DNA of 64,000 bases. Origin: Bacillota bacterium (GTDB lineage: Bacteria; Bacillota; UBA4882; UBA8346). Shown piece by piece: positions 27,488 to 35,670 of the stretch. The stretch covers positions 52,064-116,063 of the forward strand of contig JAEYRX010000100.1 in the NCBI GenBank assembly GCA_023435225.1. Reading direction: 5' to 3'. The position numbers and the translations under genes were made by a program. Position 1 is the stretch's first letter. Each line of letters starts with the position of its first letter. Under the pieces are notes generated by a model. That model did not search any database and was not told where the DNA came from. It worked only from the letters and a program-made list of their open reading frames with translations.

Positions 27488-27985
27488 TTAGAACTTATAT
27501 CCGATACCATACTGAATATACCTAGTGGTATCGGTTTCCGTAACCGTTCCAAACAAACCACCCCGAATATCTAGGTTTGGAGTTATAGAAAATTTAAGCC
27601 CTACTTCATAATCATAAGCATACCTGTCATTTAACTTGTAAATATCCAATTCTCCCAGTCCGGAAATATTTTCGGTAAATTCTCCTCCAAAATTAAATCC
27701 TAAAAACAATTCGGAATCTTTTACCCCTCCTAAAACAGACAGAGTCGGATTAAGTTGAAACTTAATAGCGGCCCGATTAAAATCATCTTCTCCAACATCA
27801 GCTACTACCGCCAAATCTTCAGTCAATCCAAATTGACCACCGGCAACCAAACCATTTTCTTTACTATTTCTTATCACAACTACACCATGTCTTTCAATAA
27901 CCTCGGGCGTGTACATTCCAAATACCGTATTTGAAAATAAAAAAATCATTCCGGTAATCAAAGAAATAATTATCAGCCTTTTCAT
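27488..27985 (-). CDS. Small secreted beta-barrel-like protein (putative outer-membrane)
   Basis: The 165-residue protein has a signal peptide (about 1-22, cut near VFG-MYT). The mature part alternates polar and hydrophobic residues in beta strands with Gly/Asp turns (GQFGLTEDLAVVADVGED, EVGLKFSITPNLDIRGGLFG). It ends in IQYGIGYKF; a terminal Phe with alternating aromatics is the usual outer-membrane barrel signal. GGGAGG precedes the ATG. A decayed relative on the opposite strand lies at about 28150-28442. An outer-membrane location is inferred. Confidence 0.7.
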   Translation of the reverse strand: MKRLIIISLITGMIFLFSNTVFGMYTPEVIERHGVVVIRNSKENGLVAGGQFGLTEDLAVVADVGEDDFNRAAIKFQLNPTLSVLGGVKDSELFLGFNFGGEFTENISGLGELDIYKLNDRYAYDYEVGLKFSITPNLDIRGGLFGTVTETDTTRYIQYGIGYKF

Positions 27986-28149
27986 AAATTTATCCTCCCA
28001 GATTATTAAATGAGCGATTTACATCATTCAAAATAAGAAATCAATTAATCTCCCTAATGTTATATAAAATGAAGAAAATTTTTGCCAAATTCATTTCCTA
28101 AATAATCATTATTACATTTGCCATAAATACAATTTTACCTTCTTTCCAA

Positions 28150-28442
28150 ACAAAAGGATTTTAAATTTCTCCGGTACTTATTTTGAAGGTTCATACAAAG
28201 TGTCTGATGCGGTTAAAGTTTACGCTGGTCGGGGAATCGCCCTCAGTCGGAAAGATAATGATGTTATAGCCGTATTGGGTGGAAAAGCCGGTATATTTAG
28301 TATTGCAAACGACTAGACAGTTATTGGTTTGAAATACCAGTTAGCAACAAAAACCGCTCTTCAAGGCGAATATCTCGTCCAAGATCCGGTTGATGATGAA
28401 TCCAAAACCGCTTTAGGTCTCCGGTTAAGAGTCGACTTCTAA
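28150..28442 (+). pseudogene. Remnant of a second beta-barrel-like gene
   Basis: A frame without a start codon reads GSYKVSDAVKVYAGRGIALS, then an in-frame TAG at about 28312, then GLKYQLATKTALQGEYLVQD and a final LRLRVDF before TAA at 28440-28442. The strand-and-turn pattern and terminal Phe resemble the neighbour at 27488. The missing 5' end and internal stop mark it as a pseudogene, yet its terminator is intact. Confidence 0.65.
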
Positions 28443-28451
28443 AAAAAACTA

Positions 28452-28478
28452 AACCCCGGAATTCCGGGGTTTTTTTTA
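28452..28478 (+). terminator. Rho-independent terminator
   Basis: A perfect AACCCCGGAATTCCGGGGTT dyad is followed by a T run. The symmetrical sequence, with A-rich DNA on the left, could serve both the pseudogene on the plus strand and the YabE-like gene on the minus strand. Confidence 0.85.
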
Positions 28479-28486
28479 TAAAAACT

Positions 28487-29515
28487 TTACTCTAAAATAT
28501 ATACTTTAATCTTTTTTACTCCATACATTGCCGCTTCCCGGTAAGTTTCAAAACAAAGGTCTATCTTGTTTCCTTTAATTGCTCCGCCGATATCAGCCGC
28601 TTCTGCATAACCGTACCCTTCGATATAAAGTTTAGTTCCCAACTTTATTACTCTGGGGTCAACTGCTACTAATCCAAAACCGGCTTTTTTACCCGTATAG
28701 GTTTCACCATAAACAGCGTATTTACCACAACTCTCCGGTCCGGGATAATAAGCGGTTGCTTTCATAGTTTTAACTTCAACATAGCGGTAATTTCCCCGTG
28801 AGGTTTCCAGGGTTCTGATAACCTTCTTGATTCCTCGGGCAACTACTTTGTTTACCGGTTCCTTAATTACCTTATCCGTAATCCGATGGCTGCTTATTAC
28901 CCGCCCATCTTCATAGATTACTTTAATTTGGCGTTCAGCTAAGCCGGGAGCGCCTTGTTGAACAATTTTTTCCTGACCACGTTCCAAATTCTTGTCTTTA
29001 CGATATTCTGTCCCTGGATTTAAAGTAACTTTTTTTGTAATAATTGAACTGGTAACCTTGACGACCTTTATTTTCATCTTTGGTTCGACTATTACATCCT
29101 GCCGTGGTGTGACTTTATCATCGTCGTCGAAGTCAATACCGGCTTCATTAAGAACCTCTTTTACCGGCCTAGCGGTAGTATAAACTTCAGTCGTTTTACC
29201 TTCAGCTTTAATTGTAACCGGAAAGGATCTAACAACATTGATTACTAATTTTTCCGTAACGGCTGTTTTTAATTCAGGTTGTACTTCATCTCCTTGTTTC
29301 AATTCAACCCCTTTTTCACGAAGCACATCAGCCACATTGGAGCTTAAAGTTTGCCACCGGAAAGTTTGCCCATCTACATTCAGAACAACCTGATCAAGGA
29401 CGATAATATAAAAGAGCAATCCAATTATAGCAATACCCAAAAAAGAACCTACTACTATGTAAACATAATCGAGTAATCTTTTTTCCCAGCGGCCTGTTAT
29501 AATTCTTAACTTCAT
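28487..29515 (-). CDS. YabE-like protein: DUF348, G5 and 3D domains
   Basis: The 342-residue cell-surface protein has an N-terminal anchor (about 15-38) and two DUF348 (YabE) repeats (about 45-155, each with a VxExLxExGI-type pattern). A G5 domain follows (about 160-235: ITKKVTLNPGTEYRKD and GREKIVQQGAPGL-like). The C-terminal 3D domain has the Asp residues of VAVDPRVIKLGTKLYI, AADIGGAIKGNKIDLC. RpfB/YabE-type enzymes act on peptidoglycan. The gene sits near metS and tatD as yabE does in Firmicutes. GGGGGG precedes the ATG. Confidence 0.9.
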   Translation of the reverse strand: MKLRIITGRWEKRLLDYVYIVVGSFLGIAIIGLLFYIIVLDQVVLNVDGQTFRWQTLSSNVADVLREKGVELKQGDEVQPELKTAVTEKLVINVVRSFPVTIKAEGKTTEVYTTARPVKEVLNEAGIDFDDDDKVTPRQDVIVEPKMKIKVVKVTSSIITKKVTLNPGTEYRKDKNLERGQEKIVQQGAPGLAERQIKVIYEDGRVISSHRITDKVIKEPVNKVVARGIKKVIRTLETSRGNYRYVEVKTMKATAYYPGPESCGKYAVYGETYTGKKAGFGLVAVDPRVIKLGTKLYIEGYGYAEAADIGGAIKGNKIDLCFETYREAAMYGVKKIKVYILE

Positions 29516-29718
29516 TCTTACCCCCCTTATTAAAACATTAGTTTTCTTTTTACGTCCGGCTTTAGGGACATAATATTTGTTAAGAAAATCTAATTCAACT
29601 TATTTATTAGTTTTCGTTTTTTAATGAAAAATTCCTGCTATATATATAATTATCCTCAAAAGGTTTATTTTTCCAAGATGCTGACTTCCAACACAACACA
29701 TATATATTATATTTCTAT

Positions 29719-30336
29719 TTATTCCATAAATTCCCGCATTCGAAATTCTACCCCTAAATCCTTGGCGATTGAAGCAGCTTTTTCAATATTTACTCCCGGA
29801 TAACTGACTACCGATAATATTACTCGCGGAATATATAATAGACTGCGTTTAGTAAAATCCAATACCGCGCCAAAAGCTGCTTGACCGTATTTGCTCCTGG
29901 TTAAATCCATAAATGTCTCGGTATTATGAGCATTCAAACTTATGGAAATAGTATCAATTAACCCTTTTAATTGCGGTAAAACATCATATCCCAAAAATAA
30001 ATCAGCCAATCCATTCGTATTTATTCTCACTTTTATTGGATAGTTTTTTAACCATCGCGATACTGCTACTATTTCATCCGGTCTCATTAACGGCTCTCCA
30101 TAACCACAAAAAACCACTTCATGGTATTCTGAAGGATCACCTATTGCCTTTATTATCTCTTCAACCTCCGGTTCTTTTTCCAGCCAGAGATTATAACCAA
30201 CGCCCTGTTCCGAATTACGAATACAAAACCGGCAGGCATTAGGACAACGATTGGTAATATTTAAATAAAGCGAGCCATGTAAAGGGTAGGCTATAACCAT
30301 AGCTTTCTCTTTAATTTTTTTTGCTTGCTCTTCCAT
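29719..30336 (-). CDS. TatD-linked radical SAM protein
   Basis: The 205-residue protein has the radical SAM Cys motif CPNACRFC (CxxxCxxC, about 31-38), and FCGYGEPLMRPDE as the SAM-binding GGE-equivalent. It is about two-thirds the length of typical radical SAM enzymes. It lies 127 nt downstream of tatD, the context of the TatD-family-associated radical SAM group. The reaction is unknown. The gap upstream holds a dispersed CTCTGTG repeat. Confidence 0.88.
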   Translation of the reverse strand: MEEQAKKIKEKAMVIAYPLHGSLYLNITNRCPNACRFCIRNSEQGVGYNLWLEKEPEVEEIIKAIGDPSEYHEVVFCGYGEPLMRPDEIVAVSRWLKNYPIKVRINTNGLADLFLGYDVLPQLKGLIDTISISLNAHNTETFMDLTRSKYGQAAFGAVLDFTKRSLLYIPRVILSVVSYPGVNIEKAASIAKDLGVEFRMREFME

Positions 30337-30419
30337 TCAGGCACTTCCTTTGTAAAGTTGATAACAACAAGTTTCATTCCAAGTTTAACTTTGTATAAGA
30401 TAGAGAGGCGCAGAATCTA

Positions 30420-30452
30420 ATTCTCTGTGCCTCTGTGTCTCTGTGGCTTATG
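30420..30452. repeat. Dispersed 'CTCTGTG' repeat
   Basis: TCTCTGTGCCTCTGTGTCTC follows the 3' end of tatD. It is the same family as the repeats near 8918, 49630 and 56111. Confidence 0.6.
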
Positions 30453-30463
30453 AAGCCTAATAA

Positions 30464-31228
30464 TTATATTCCAAATAAATTTTTAGCATTCCTGGTTGTT
30501 AAGCCAGCTATTTCTGTTAGCGGTACTTGCTTAATCTCCGCTAATTTTTCCCCTACTAAAGTTACTCTTGACGGCTCATTTCTATCTCCTCTAAACGGAT
30601 GGGGAGTTAAATAAGGACAATCTGTTTCGATTAATATCCGGTCCTCCGGTATTTTTAATGCAACTCCCCGTAATTTATCAGCATTTTTAAAGGTCAAAGA
30701 CCCGGCAAAAGATATGTACAAACCCAACTCCAAAAACTGCTTTGCCATTTCCCAACTTCCACTAAAGCAATGCATTACTCCACCAGCGGGACCAATTTTT
30801 GCCTGTTCCAATACATCATAAGTATCCTGGTGAGCCTCCCGGTTGTGAATAATAACCGGTTTATCATACTCTTTGGCAATTGCCAGTTGTCCCTTAAAAA
30901 TTCTTAGTTGGTCTTCTTTTTGAGAATAGTTATAATGGTAATCCAGGCCAATCTCTCCTACCGCCACTACCCCGGGTTCGGATAACATCTTCCTAATTTG
31001 TTCTTCAACGCTTGCATCCCAGAGTTTAGCATCATGAGGATGAACTCCTACTGCGGCATAAATAAAATCATTACTTTGCGCTAACTGAACAGCCCGCATT
31101 GAAGAAGGAATATCATAGCCTACCACCAACATTCTCTCTATTCCGGCTTCACTAGAATTCTTAATTACAGCCTGATAATCATCTTGAAAAGCTTCGTCAT
31201 TTAAATGTGTATGACTGTCAATCCACAT
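30464..31228 (-). CDS. tatD: TatD-family metal-dependent hydrolase
   Basis: The 254-residue cytosolic protein has all TatD signatures: DSHTHLND at the start, GEIGLDYHY (about 92), IIHNREAH (about 127), MHCFSGS (about 152) and LIETDCPYL (about 203). Family members are metal-dependent DNases or deacylases. The ATG at 31228 follows the metS stop (TAGAATG) and replaces a longer frame whose extra residues lie inside metS. It is part of the metS-tatD-radical SAM operon. Confidence 0.95.
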   Translation of the reverse strand: MWIDSHTHLNDEAFQDDYQAVIKNSSEAGIERMLVVGYDIPSSMRAVQLAQSNDFIYAAVGVHPHDAKLWDASVEEQIRKMLSEPGVVAVGEIGLDYHYNYSQKEDQLRIFKGQLAIAKEYDKPVIIHNREAHQDTYDVLEQAKIGPAGGVMHCFSGSWEMAKQFLELGLYISFAGSLTFKNADKLRGVALKIPEDRILIETDCPYLTPHPFRGDRNEPSRVTLVGEKLAEIKQVPLTEIAGLTTRNAKNLFGI

Positions 31229-31229
31229 T

Positions 31230-33173
31230 CTATCTAACCTTAGCCCCTTCACCAACCTCGGATTCCGGCCGCAAAACAGCTAACTGGCCTTGATCGTTTG
31301 AGGCGGCCAACAGCATCCCTTCCGATAATAAGCCTCGTAATTTAGCCGGTTTCAAATTGGCGACTACCACAATTTCTTTTCCAACCAAATCCGCAGGTTG
31401 ATATTGTTGAGCTATTCCGGCAATGATTTGCCGTTCTGCTCCCAAGACTTTAACTTTTAATTTTAGCAGTTTGTCTGATCCTTCAACTTTTTCAGCTTCT
31501 AATACTTTAGCAACCCGTAAGTCAATTTTGGCAAATTCATCTATAGTTATTTGAGCAACTTCATCAGTATTTTCAGGCTTAACCGCTGGTTTTATTTCCG
31601 TTTTCGATTCCATTTTTTTTATCTCCTTAGCTTCTTCTTTTTCTTCCTCAATTCTTGGGAATATTGGATTACCTTTTTTTACTTTGGTTCCCGGTTCCAA
31701 CCATCCCCATTTAACCGCATCAGTGTAATCCAACTCAACCGGAGAACCTGTAAGACCTAATTGTTCCCAGATTTTAGCCGGAGTCTCAACCAAAAACGGG
31801 ATTAAATACACAGCCACCAGTCTTAAGGTCTCGCTCATCGTATATAAAACAGTATTCAACCTCTCACGTAAATCAGGGTTTTTGGCTAAGGACCACGGAG
31901 CCGCTTCATCAATGTATTTATTAGTACGGCTTACCAGTTTAAATATCGCTACCAGAGCCATATTAATCTCCAACTTTTCCATGGCTTCTTTAAACTCGGC
32001 TAAACTCTCCTGTGATTGCTTAATAACTTGTTGGTCCAGTTCCTGATACGCTCCTGGACTGGGAATAATTCCTTCATTAAATTTTTCAATCATAGAGAGA
32101 GTCCGGTGCAGTAAGTTACCCAAATCATTGGCCAAATCGGTATTAATCCTTAAAACCAAAGCGTCTTCCGTATATGAACCATCCGAACCAAAAGGTATCT
32201 CTCTAAGTAAATAATAACGAATAGCATCCAGACCATATTTTTCGATCAATATCAACGGATCAATTACATTACCTTTTGACTTGGACATTTTGCCACCTTC
32301 CAAGACCAACCAACCATGTCCGAAAACTTGCTTGGGTAGTGGTAGTCCCAAAGCCATCAAAGTAATCGGCCAAATAATAGTATGGAAGCGGACAATCTCT
32401 TTACCGACCAGATGAAGATCAGCCGGCCAAAACTTCTCAAACAGTTCGGTCTTTTCGGGGTAACCAAGCGCGGTAATATAATTTGAAAGTGCATCCAACC
32501 ACACATAAACAACATGTTTCGGATCAAAAGGGACTTGGACTCCCCAACTAAAAGTTGTGCGGGAAACACACAAATCTTCCAGTCCCGGTTTTAAAAAGTT
32601 ATTGATCATTTCGTTTTTTCGGGAAACCGGTTGAATAAACTCCGGATGTTCTTCAATATATTTTATCAACCGATCTGCATATTTGGAGACCTTAAAGAAA
32701 TAACTCTCCTCTTTAACCATTTCAACTTCACGACCGCAATCCGGACATTTACCTTCATTTAATTGTCGTTCCGTCCAAAAGGCTTCGCAAGGTGTACAAT
32801 ACCAACCTTCATATTCACTTTTATAGATATCTCCTTGCTGGTAGAGGCGTTCAAAAATAGCTTGAACTGCTTTTTCATGCCTGTTTTCAGTAGTCCGAAT
32901 AAAATCATCATTAGAAATTTTCAATTTATCCCAAAGTTCACGTATATTAGCCACAATCCGGTCTACATAAACCTGGGGAGTAACTCCGGCCATTTCCGCT
33001 TTACGTTGAATCTTTTGCCCATGTTCATCAGTACCAGTTAAAAACCAAACTTCATCTCCTATTTGGCGGTGATAACGGGCTAAGGCATCAGCTGCTATTG
33101 TTGTGTAAGCATGCCCGATATGTAAGTTATCACTCGGATAATAGATTGGTGTCGTAATATAGTATTTACTCAT
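31230..33173 (-). CDS. metG: Methionyl-tRNA synthetase with C-terminal tRNA-binding domain
   Basis: The 647-residue class I synthetase (metS/metG) has HIGH as HIGHAYTT (about 17), a zinc-binding Cys set (CTPCEAFW, CPDCGREV) and KMSKSKGN (about 300). The last 105 or so residues (from about 540, ITIDEFAKIDLRVAKVL) are an EMAPII/Trbp111-like tRNA-binding domain, joined by a Lys/Glu-rich linker. GAGGAGG precedes the ATG. A T-box leader upstream indicates control by uncharged tRNA. Confidence 0.97.
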   Translation of the reverse strand: MSKYYITTPIYYPSDNLHIGHAYTTIAADALARYHRQIGDEVWFLTGTDEHGQKIQRKAEMAGVTPQVYVDRIVANIRELWDKLKISNDDFIRTTENRHEKAVQAIFERLYQQGDIYKSEYEGWYCTPCEAFWTERQLNEGKCPDCGREVEMVKEESYFFKVSKYADRLIKYIEEHPEFIQPVSRKNEMINNFLKPGLEDLCVSRTTFSWGVQVPFDPKHVVYVWLDALSNYITALGYPEKTELFEKFWPADLHLVGKEIVRFHTIIWPITLMALGLPLPKQVFGHGWLVLEGGKMSKSKGNVIDPLILIEKYGLDAIRYYLLREIPFGSDGSYTEDALVLRINTDLANDLGNLLHRTLSMIEKFNEGIIPSPGAYQELDQQVIKQSQESLAEFKEAMEKLEINMALVAIFKLVSRTNKYIDEAAPWSLAKNPDLRERLNTVLYTMSETLRLVAVYLIPFLVETPAKIWEQLGLTGSPVELDYTDAVKWGWLEPGTKVKKGNPIFPRIEEEKEEAKEIKKMESKTEIKPAVKPENTDEVAQITIDEFAKIDLRVAKVLEAEKVEGSDKLLKLKVKVLGAERQIIAGIAQQYQPADLVGKEIVVVANLKPAKLRGLLSEGMLLAASNDQGQLAVLRPESEVGEGAKVR

Positions 33174-33202
33174 GGTTACTACCTCCTCAATATCATTAGG
33201 TA

Positions 33203-33292
33203 TAAGGCGTGAGGCGATAGGCGAAAGAAAATGAATTAATTCTAAATGATTTTATATAACTCGCGCCTTTCGCCTATTGCCTGTCGCCAAAT
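33203..33292. repeat. Inverted 'GGCGATAGGCGAAAG' repeat in metS leader
   Basis: GGCGATAGGCGAAAG (33209) and CTTTCGCCTATTGCCTGTCG (33266) can pair. The CCTATTGCC motif recurs near 36813 and 46685. The repeat lies between the T-box terminator and the metS ribosome site. Confidence 0.5.
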
Positions 33293-33296
33293 AAAA

Positions 33297-33630
33297 TAAA
33301 CCCCTCATCCCGCAGGGGACGAGAGGTTAACTTCGTGGTACCACCCCAGTTCTCTTCCTAAGCTTTTTGCTTGGTAATCTTACAAAAAGCTCTATCAAAA
33401 AGGAAGACTCTGTGTTCTTAACGGGAACTATGCGTCCGCTTTTACTTAGGCTTTCAAAACGGAAACTCCGGAATCATTTTCCTTGTCAACCCGATCAGGT
33501 TTCCACCAATACCCGATTCTCTAAAATCAAAGTCAAACAAGTACTCTTTCCTTCAACGTCTTTTATATATGTTGAATTATGTGTAAATAATGATTATACC
33601 ATTCTTCATTTTATATATATTTTTTAAATA
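33297..33630 (-). promoter_or_regulatory. T-box leader of metS
   Basis: The minus strand contains the T-box core TGGGGTGGTACCACG (about 33334-33348) followed by a GTCCCCTGCGGGATGAGGGG terminator stem and T-rich tail (33297-33325). Upstream lie stem I elements (GGTGGAAACC near 33510) and an AUG at 33475-33477, in a place that could be the specifier. A methionine specifier fits the downstream metS gene. Uncharged tRNA would stabilise the antiterminator and allow transcription. Confidence 0.9.
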
Positions 33631-33659
33631 AATATACCGGGAAAAATTCAGTTTGTCAA
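33631..33659 (-). promoter_or_regulatory. Sigma-A-type promoter for T-box/metS
   Basis: The minus strand reads TTGACA (33659-33654), a 17-nt spacer, then TATATT (33636-33631). Transcription would start just before the T-box stem I. Confidence 0.8.
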
Positions 33660-33660
33660 G

Positions 33661-34050
33661 TAAGGAGATTATCTTAATTGAGGGATTTTTCATAATTGAG
33701 TGATTTTCATAATTAAAAAATTAACACTTGAACACAATATATTGTATATAAATCACTACATATAATAGTGCTGATACAATAAGGTTTAAAACGTAAAAGC
33801 CTTATTACAGCTGTAATAAGCTAAGATAAATTCATTAATAAACCCATATGGGCTGGTCGTAAGCTCCGCTTACTGCTGCACCCAAATTACATTAAACTCC
33901 CTTAATTAATCAAATTCCTAAAATATTTTACCTTTATTTTTTAATACCCCGAAAAATCTTGAAAAATTTTTTATATTTTTCCTATAGCATTACAAATTTG
34001 GGAAATACCTTAATTTTTAATTGTTAATTCAATGTAAAAATTTTTTGGAT
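33661..34050. other. AT-rich divergent intergenic region with a perfect palindrome
   Basis: This gap between the metS and abrB promoters holds no gene. Its one conspicuous feature is a perfect 20-bp palindrome, CTTATTACAGCTGTAATAAG, at 33801-33820, which could be a regulator site. Elsewhere it is A/T-rich without clear structure. Confidence 0.5.
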
Positions 34051-34054
34051 CAAT

Positions 34055-34083
34055 TTGACTTTGCATGTAAATATAGGTATAAT
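34055..34083 (+). promoter_or_regulatory. Sigma-A promoter of abrB
   Basis: TTGACT (34055-34060), a 17-nt spacer and a perfect TATAAT (34078-34083) lie about 50 nt before the abrB start. Confidence 0.88.
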
Positions 34084-34134
34084 AAGTTTGTCGGTTGTGT
34101 CGAATTTTAACGAAAGGAGTGATTTCCAACAATG

Positions 34135-34380
34135 ATGAAATCTACCGGTATTGTACGTAAAGTAGACGAGCTCGGCCGTGTTGTAATCCCAATCGAGTTA
34201 CGCCGGACCCTTCAGATTGATGAGAAAGACGCCCTTGAGATTTATGTTGACGGCGAGAAAATTATTTTGAAAAAGTATGAACCAGCTTGTATTTTCTGTG
34301 GTAACGCCGACGGTATCAGAAACTTCAAAGAGAAAAACATTTGCAAATCTTGCCTCGAATCTATGAAAGGCGCTAGCTAA
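34135..34380 (+). CDS. abrB: AbrB/SpoVT-family transition-state regulator with Cys-pair tail
   Basis: The 81-residue protein has an N-terminal AbrB domain (STGIVRKVDELGRVVIPIEL, then LEIYVDGEKIILKKY). Its C-terminal CIFCGN...CKSC pattern suggests a small zinc knuckle, as in many clostridial AbrB proteins. Two adjacent ATGs (34132, 34135) follow AAAGGAG. A strong sigma-A promoter precedes and a terminator follows. It is probably a dimeric or tetrameric DNA-binding regulator of stationary-phase genes. Confidence 0.93.
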   Translation: MKSTGIVRKVDELGRVVIPIELRRTLQIDEKDALEIYVDGEKIILKKYEPACIFCGNADGIRNFKEKNICKSCLESMKGAS

Positions 34381-34383
34381 AAA

Positions 34384-34411
34384 TATGAGGGTAAACCCCT
34401 CATTTTTTTTG
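34384..34411 (+). terminator. Rho-independent terminator after abrB
   Basis: ATGAGGG-GTAAA-CCCCTCAT stem-loop followed by eight T. It overlaps the 3' end of the convergent rsmI gene. Confidence 0.85.
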
Positions 34412-35251
34412 TGCTTTTAAATACATCTGATACAGCTCTTTAGTGCTTTTACCAACCTTCTTTGATATCTCTTTCAATTCTTTTCGAATTGACTTTTGAT
34501 CACCTTTTAAGGCTTTAAATAGATCCTCTGTGTCGAATTTTGTCGAATTTTGATGGTTTTTAACGGAAAATGCCGAACCCTCAACGACTATTGTAAATTC
34601 TCCTTTTAACTTTTCTGTAACAATTACCGCTGTAATTTGGGATAAATTACCACGAATAAATTCTTCATGCATTTTTGTTAACTCACGAGCAATAACCACT
34701 TTTCTATCTCCGAAAATGCGGTATATATTGTTTAATGTTTGGATTAGGCGATGTGGCGCTTCATAAAAAACTAAACTCCCTTGGTAATCAATGATTTCCT
34801 GTAATTTTGCTATTTGCTCACTTTGTTTCCGGGGTAAAAAGCCCTCAAAACAAAAAGACCTGGTGTCTAATCCTGAAGCAGCCAATGCCGTTACTACAGC
34901 TGAAGCACCCGGGATAGGCGTCACGTTTATTTCTTTTTTTATTGCTTCCATTACCAACAAATTGCCCGGATCGGAGATACCCGGCATTCCGGCATCGGAA
35001 ACCAAAGCAATATTTTTCCCATTTAATAATGCTGTTATCAGCTCGCCGGCTTTTTCCTTTTCATTATATTTATAATAACTAACTAAACTCTTTTTTATCT
35101 GGAAGTAATTAAGTAATTTTAAAGTATGTCTGGTATCTTCAGCGGCGATCAAATCCACTTCATTTAAAATACGTAAAGCTCGTTGGGTAATATCCTCCAA
35201 ATTGCCAATCGGAGTAGCCACTAAATATAGAGTTCCGGCTTGCGAATCCAT
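34400..35251 (-). CDS. rsmI: 16S rRNA 2'-O-ribose C1402 methyltransferase RsmI
   Basis: The 283-residue SAM-dependent methyltransferase of the tetrapyrrole-methylase fold starts LYLVATPIGNLEDIT and has AAEDTRHTLKLLN, SDAGMPGISDPG and FEGFLPRK, all RsmI signatures. The ATG overlaps the stop of the HAD gene (TAATG) and GGGAGG precedes it. It is the last gene of the long tetrapyrrole/cobalamin run, but its role is ribosomal. Confidence 0.95.
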   Translation of the reverse strand: MDSQAGTLYLVATPIGNLEDITQRALRILNEVDLIAAEDTRHTLKLLNYFQIKKSLVSYYKYNEKEKAGELITALLNGKNIALVSDAGMPGISDPGNLLVMEAIKKEINVTPIPGASAVVTALAASGLDTRSFCFEGFLPRKQSEQIAKLQEIIDYQGSLVFYEAPHRLIQTLNNIYRIFGDRKVVIARELTKMHEEFIRGNLSQITAVIVTEKLKGEFTIVVEGSAFSVKNHQNSTKFDTEDLFKALKGDQKSIRKELKEISKKVGKSTKELYQMYLKAQKK

Positions 35252-35670
35252 TAATCCTCCCTCAATCCTTCCAATTCAATTAATAACTGCTTGACCCTGA
35301 TAAGCTCATCGGCTCCATATTTGTCGACTTGAAGATATCGTTCTCTTAATCTCCAAGCGTCCAACCAGGCAATCTCTTCAGATATTAAATTATCATCAAT
35401 AATGTAAAAATCCTCCCGGCTTGGATCAATACCATCAGTCTTTAGATTATACCAGTTTCGATAGCCGATATTTAATGAACGGCGATCAATATATAACGAT
35501 TCCATTAAGCTTTGAACTCGGGGCCAAGACCAGCAAGTTAAAAACTCACACCGGAAAAAAGACTTTGCCCAGACGAAAAAAGAGGAAACTCCCGGGCGAA
35601 GCTGGTAATAGCCGTCATAGTCCCCGAAAAGTACCCCATCAATATCAATAAATAATACTTTATCCTTCAT
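35251..35670 (-). CDS. HAD-superfamily phosphatase-like protein in the cobalamin operon
   Basis: The 139-residue protein carries the HAD nucleophile motif FIDIDGVLFGD (Asp8 and Asp10 by count) and an acidic DFYIIDDN near residue 88, as in small HAD phosphatases; a cap domain is missing. It overlaps the cobD stop by 11 nt and rsmI by 1 nt, so it is co-transcribed. No CobC-type alpha-ribazole phosphatase is seen in the otherwise full pathway here, so this protein is a candidate substitute (inference only). Confidence 0.7.
   Translation of the reverse strand: MKDKVLFIDIDGVLFGDYDGYYQLRPGVSSFFVWAKSFFRCEFLTCWSWPRVQSLMESLYIDRRSLNIGYRNWYNLKTDGIDPSREDFYIIDDNLISEEIAWLDAWRLRERYLQVDKYGADELIRVKQLLIELEGLRED

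Noticed and set aside
33367..33627. Plus-strand frame in the metS leader
   Set aside because: It is antisense to the T-box leader and has no protein features.
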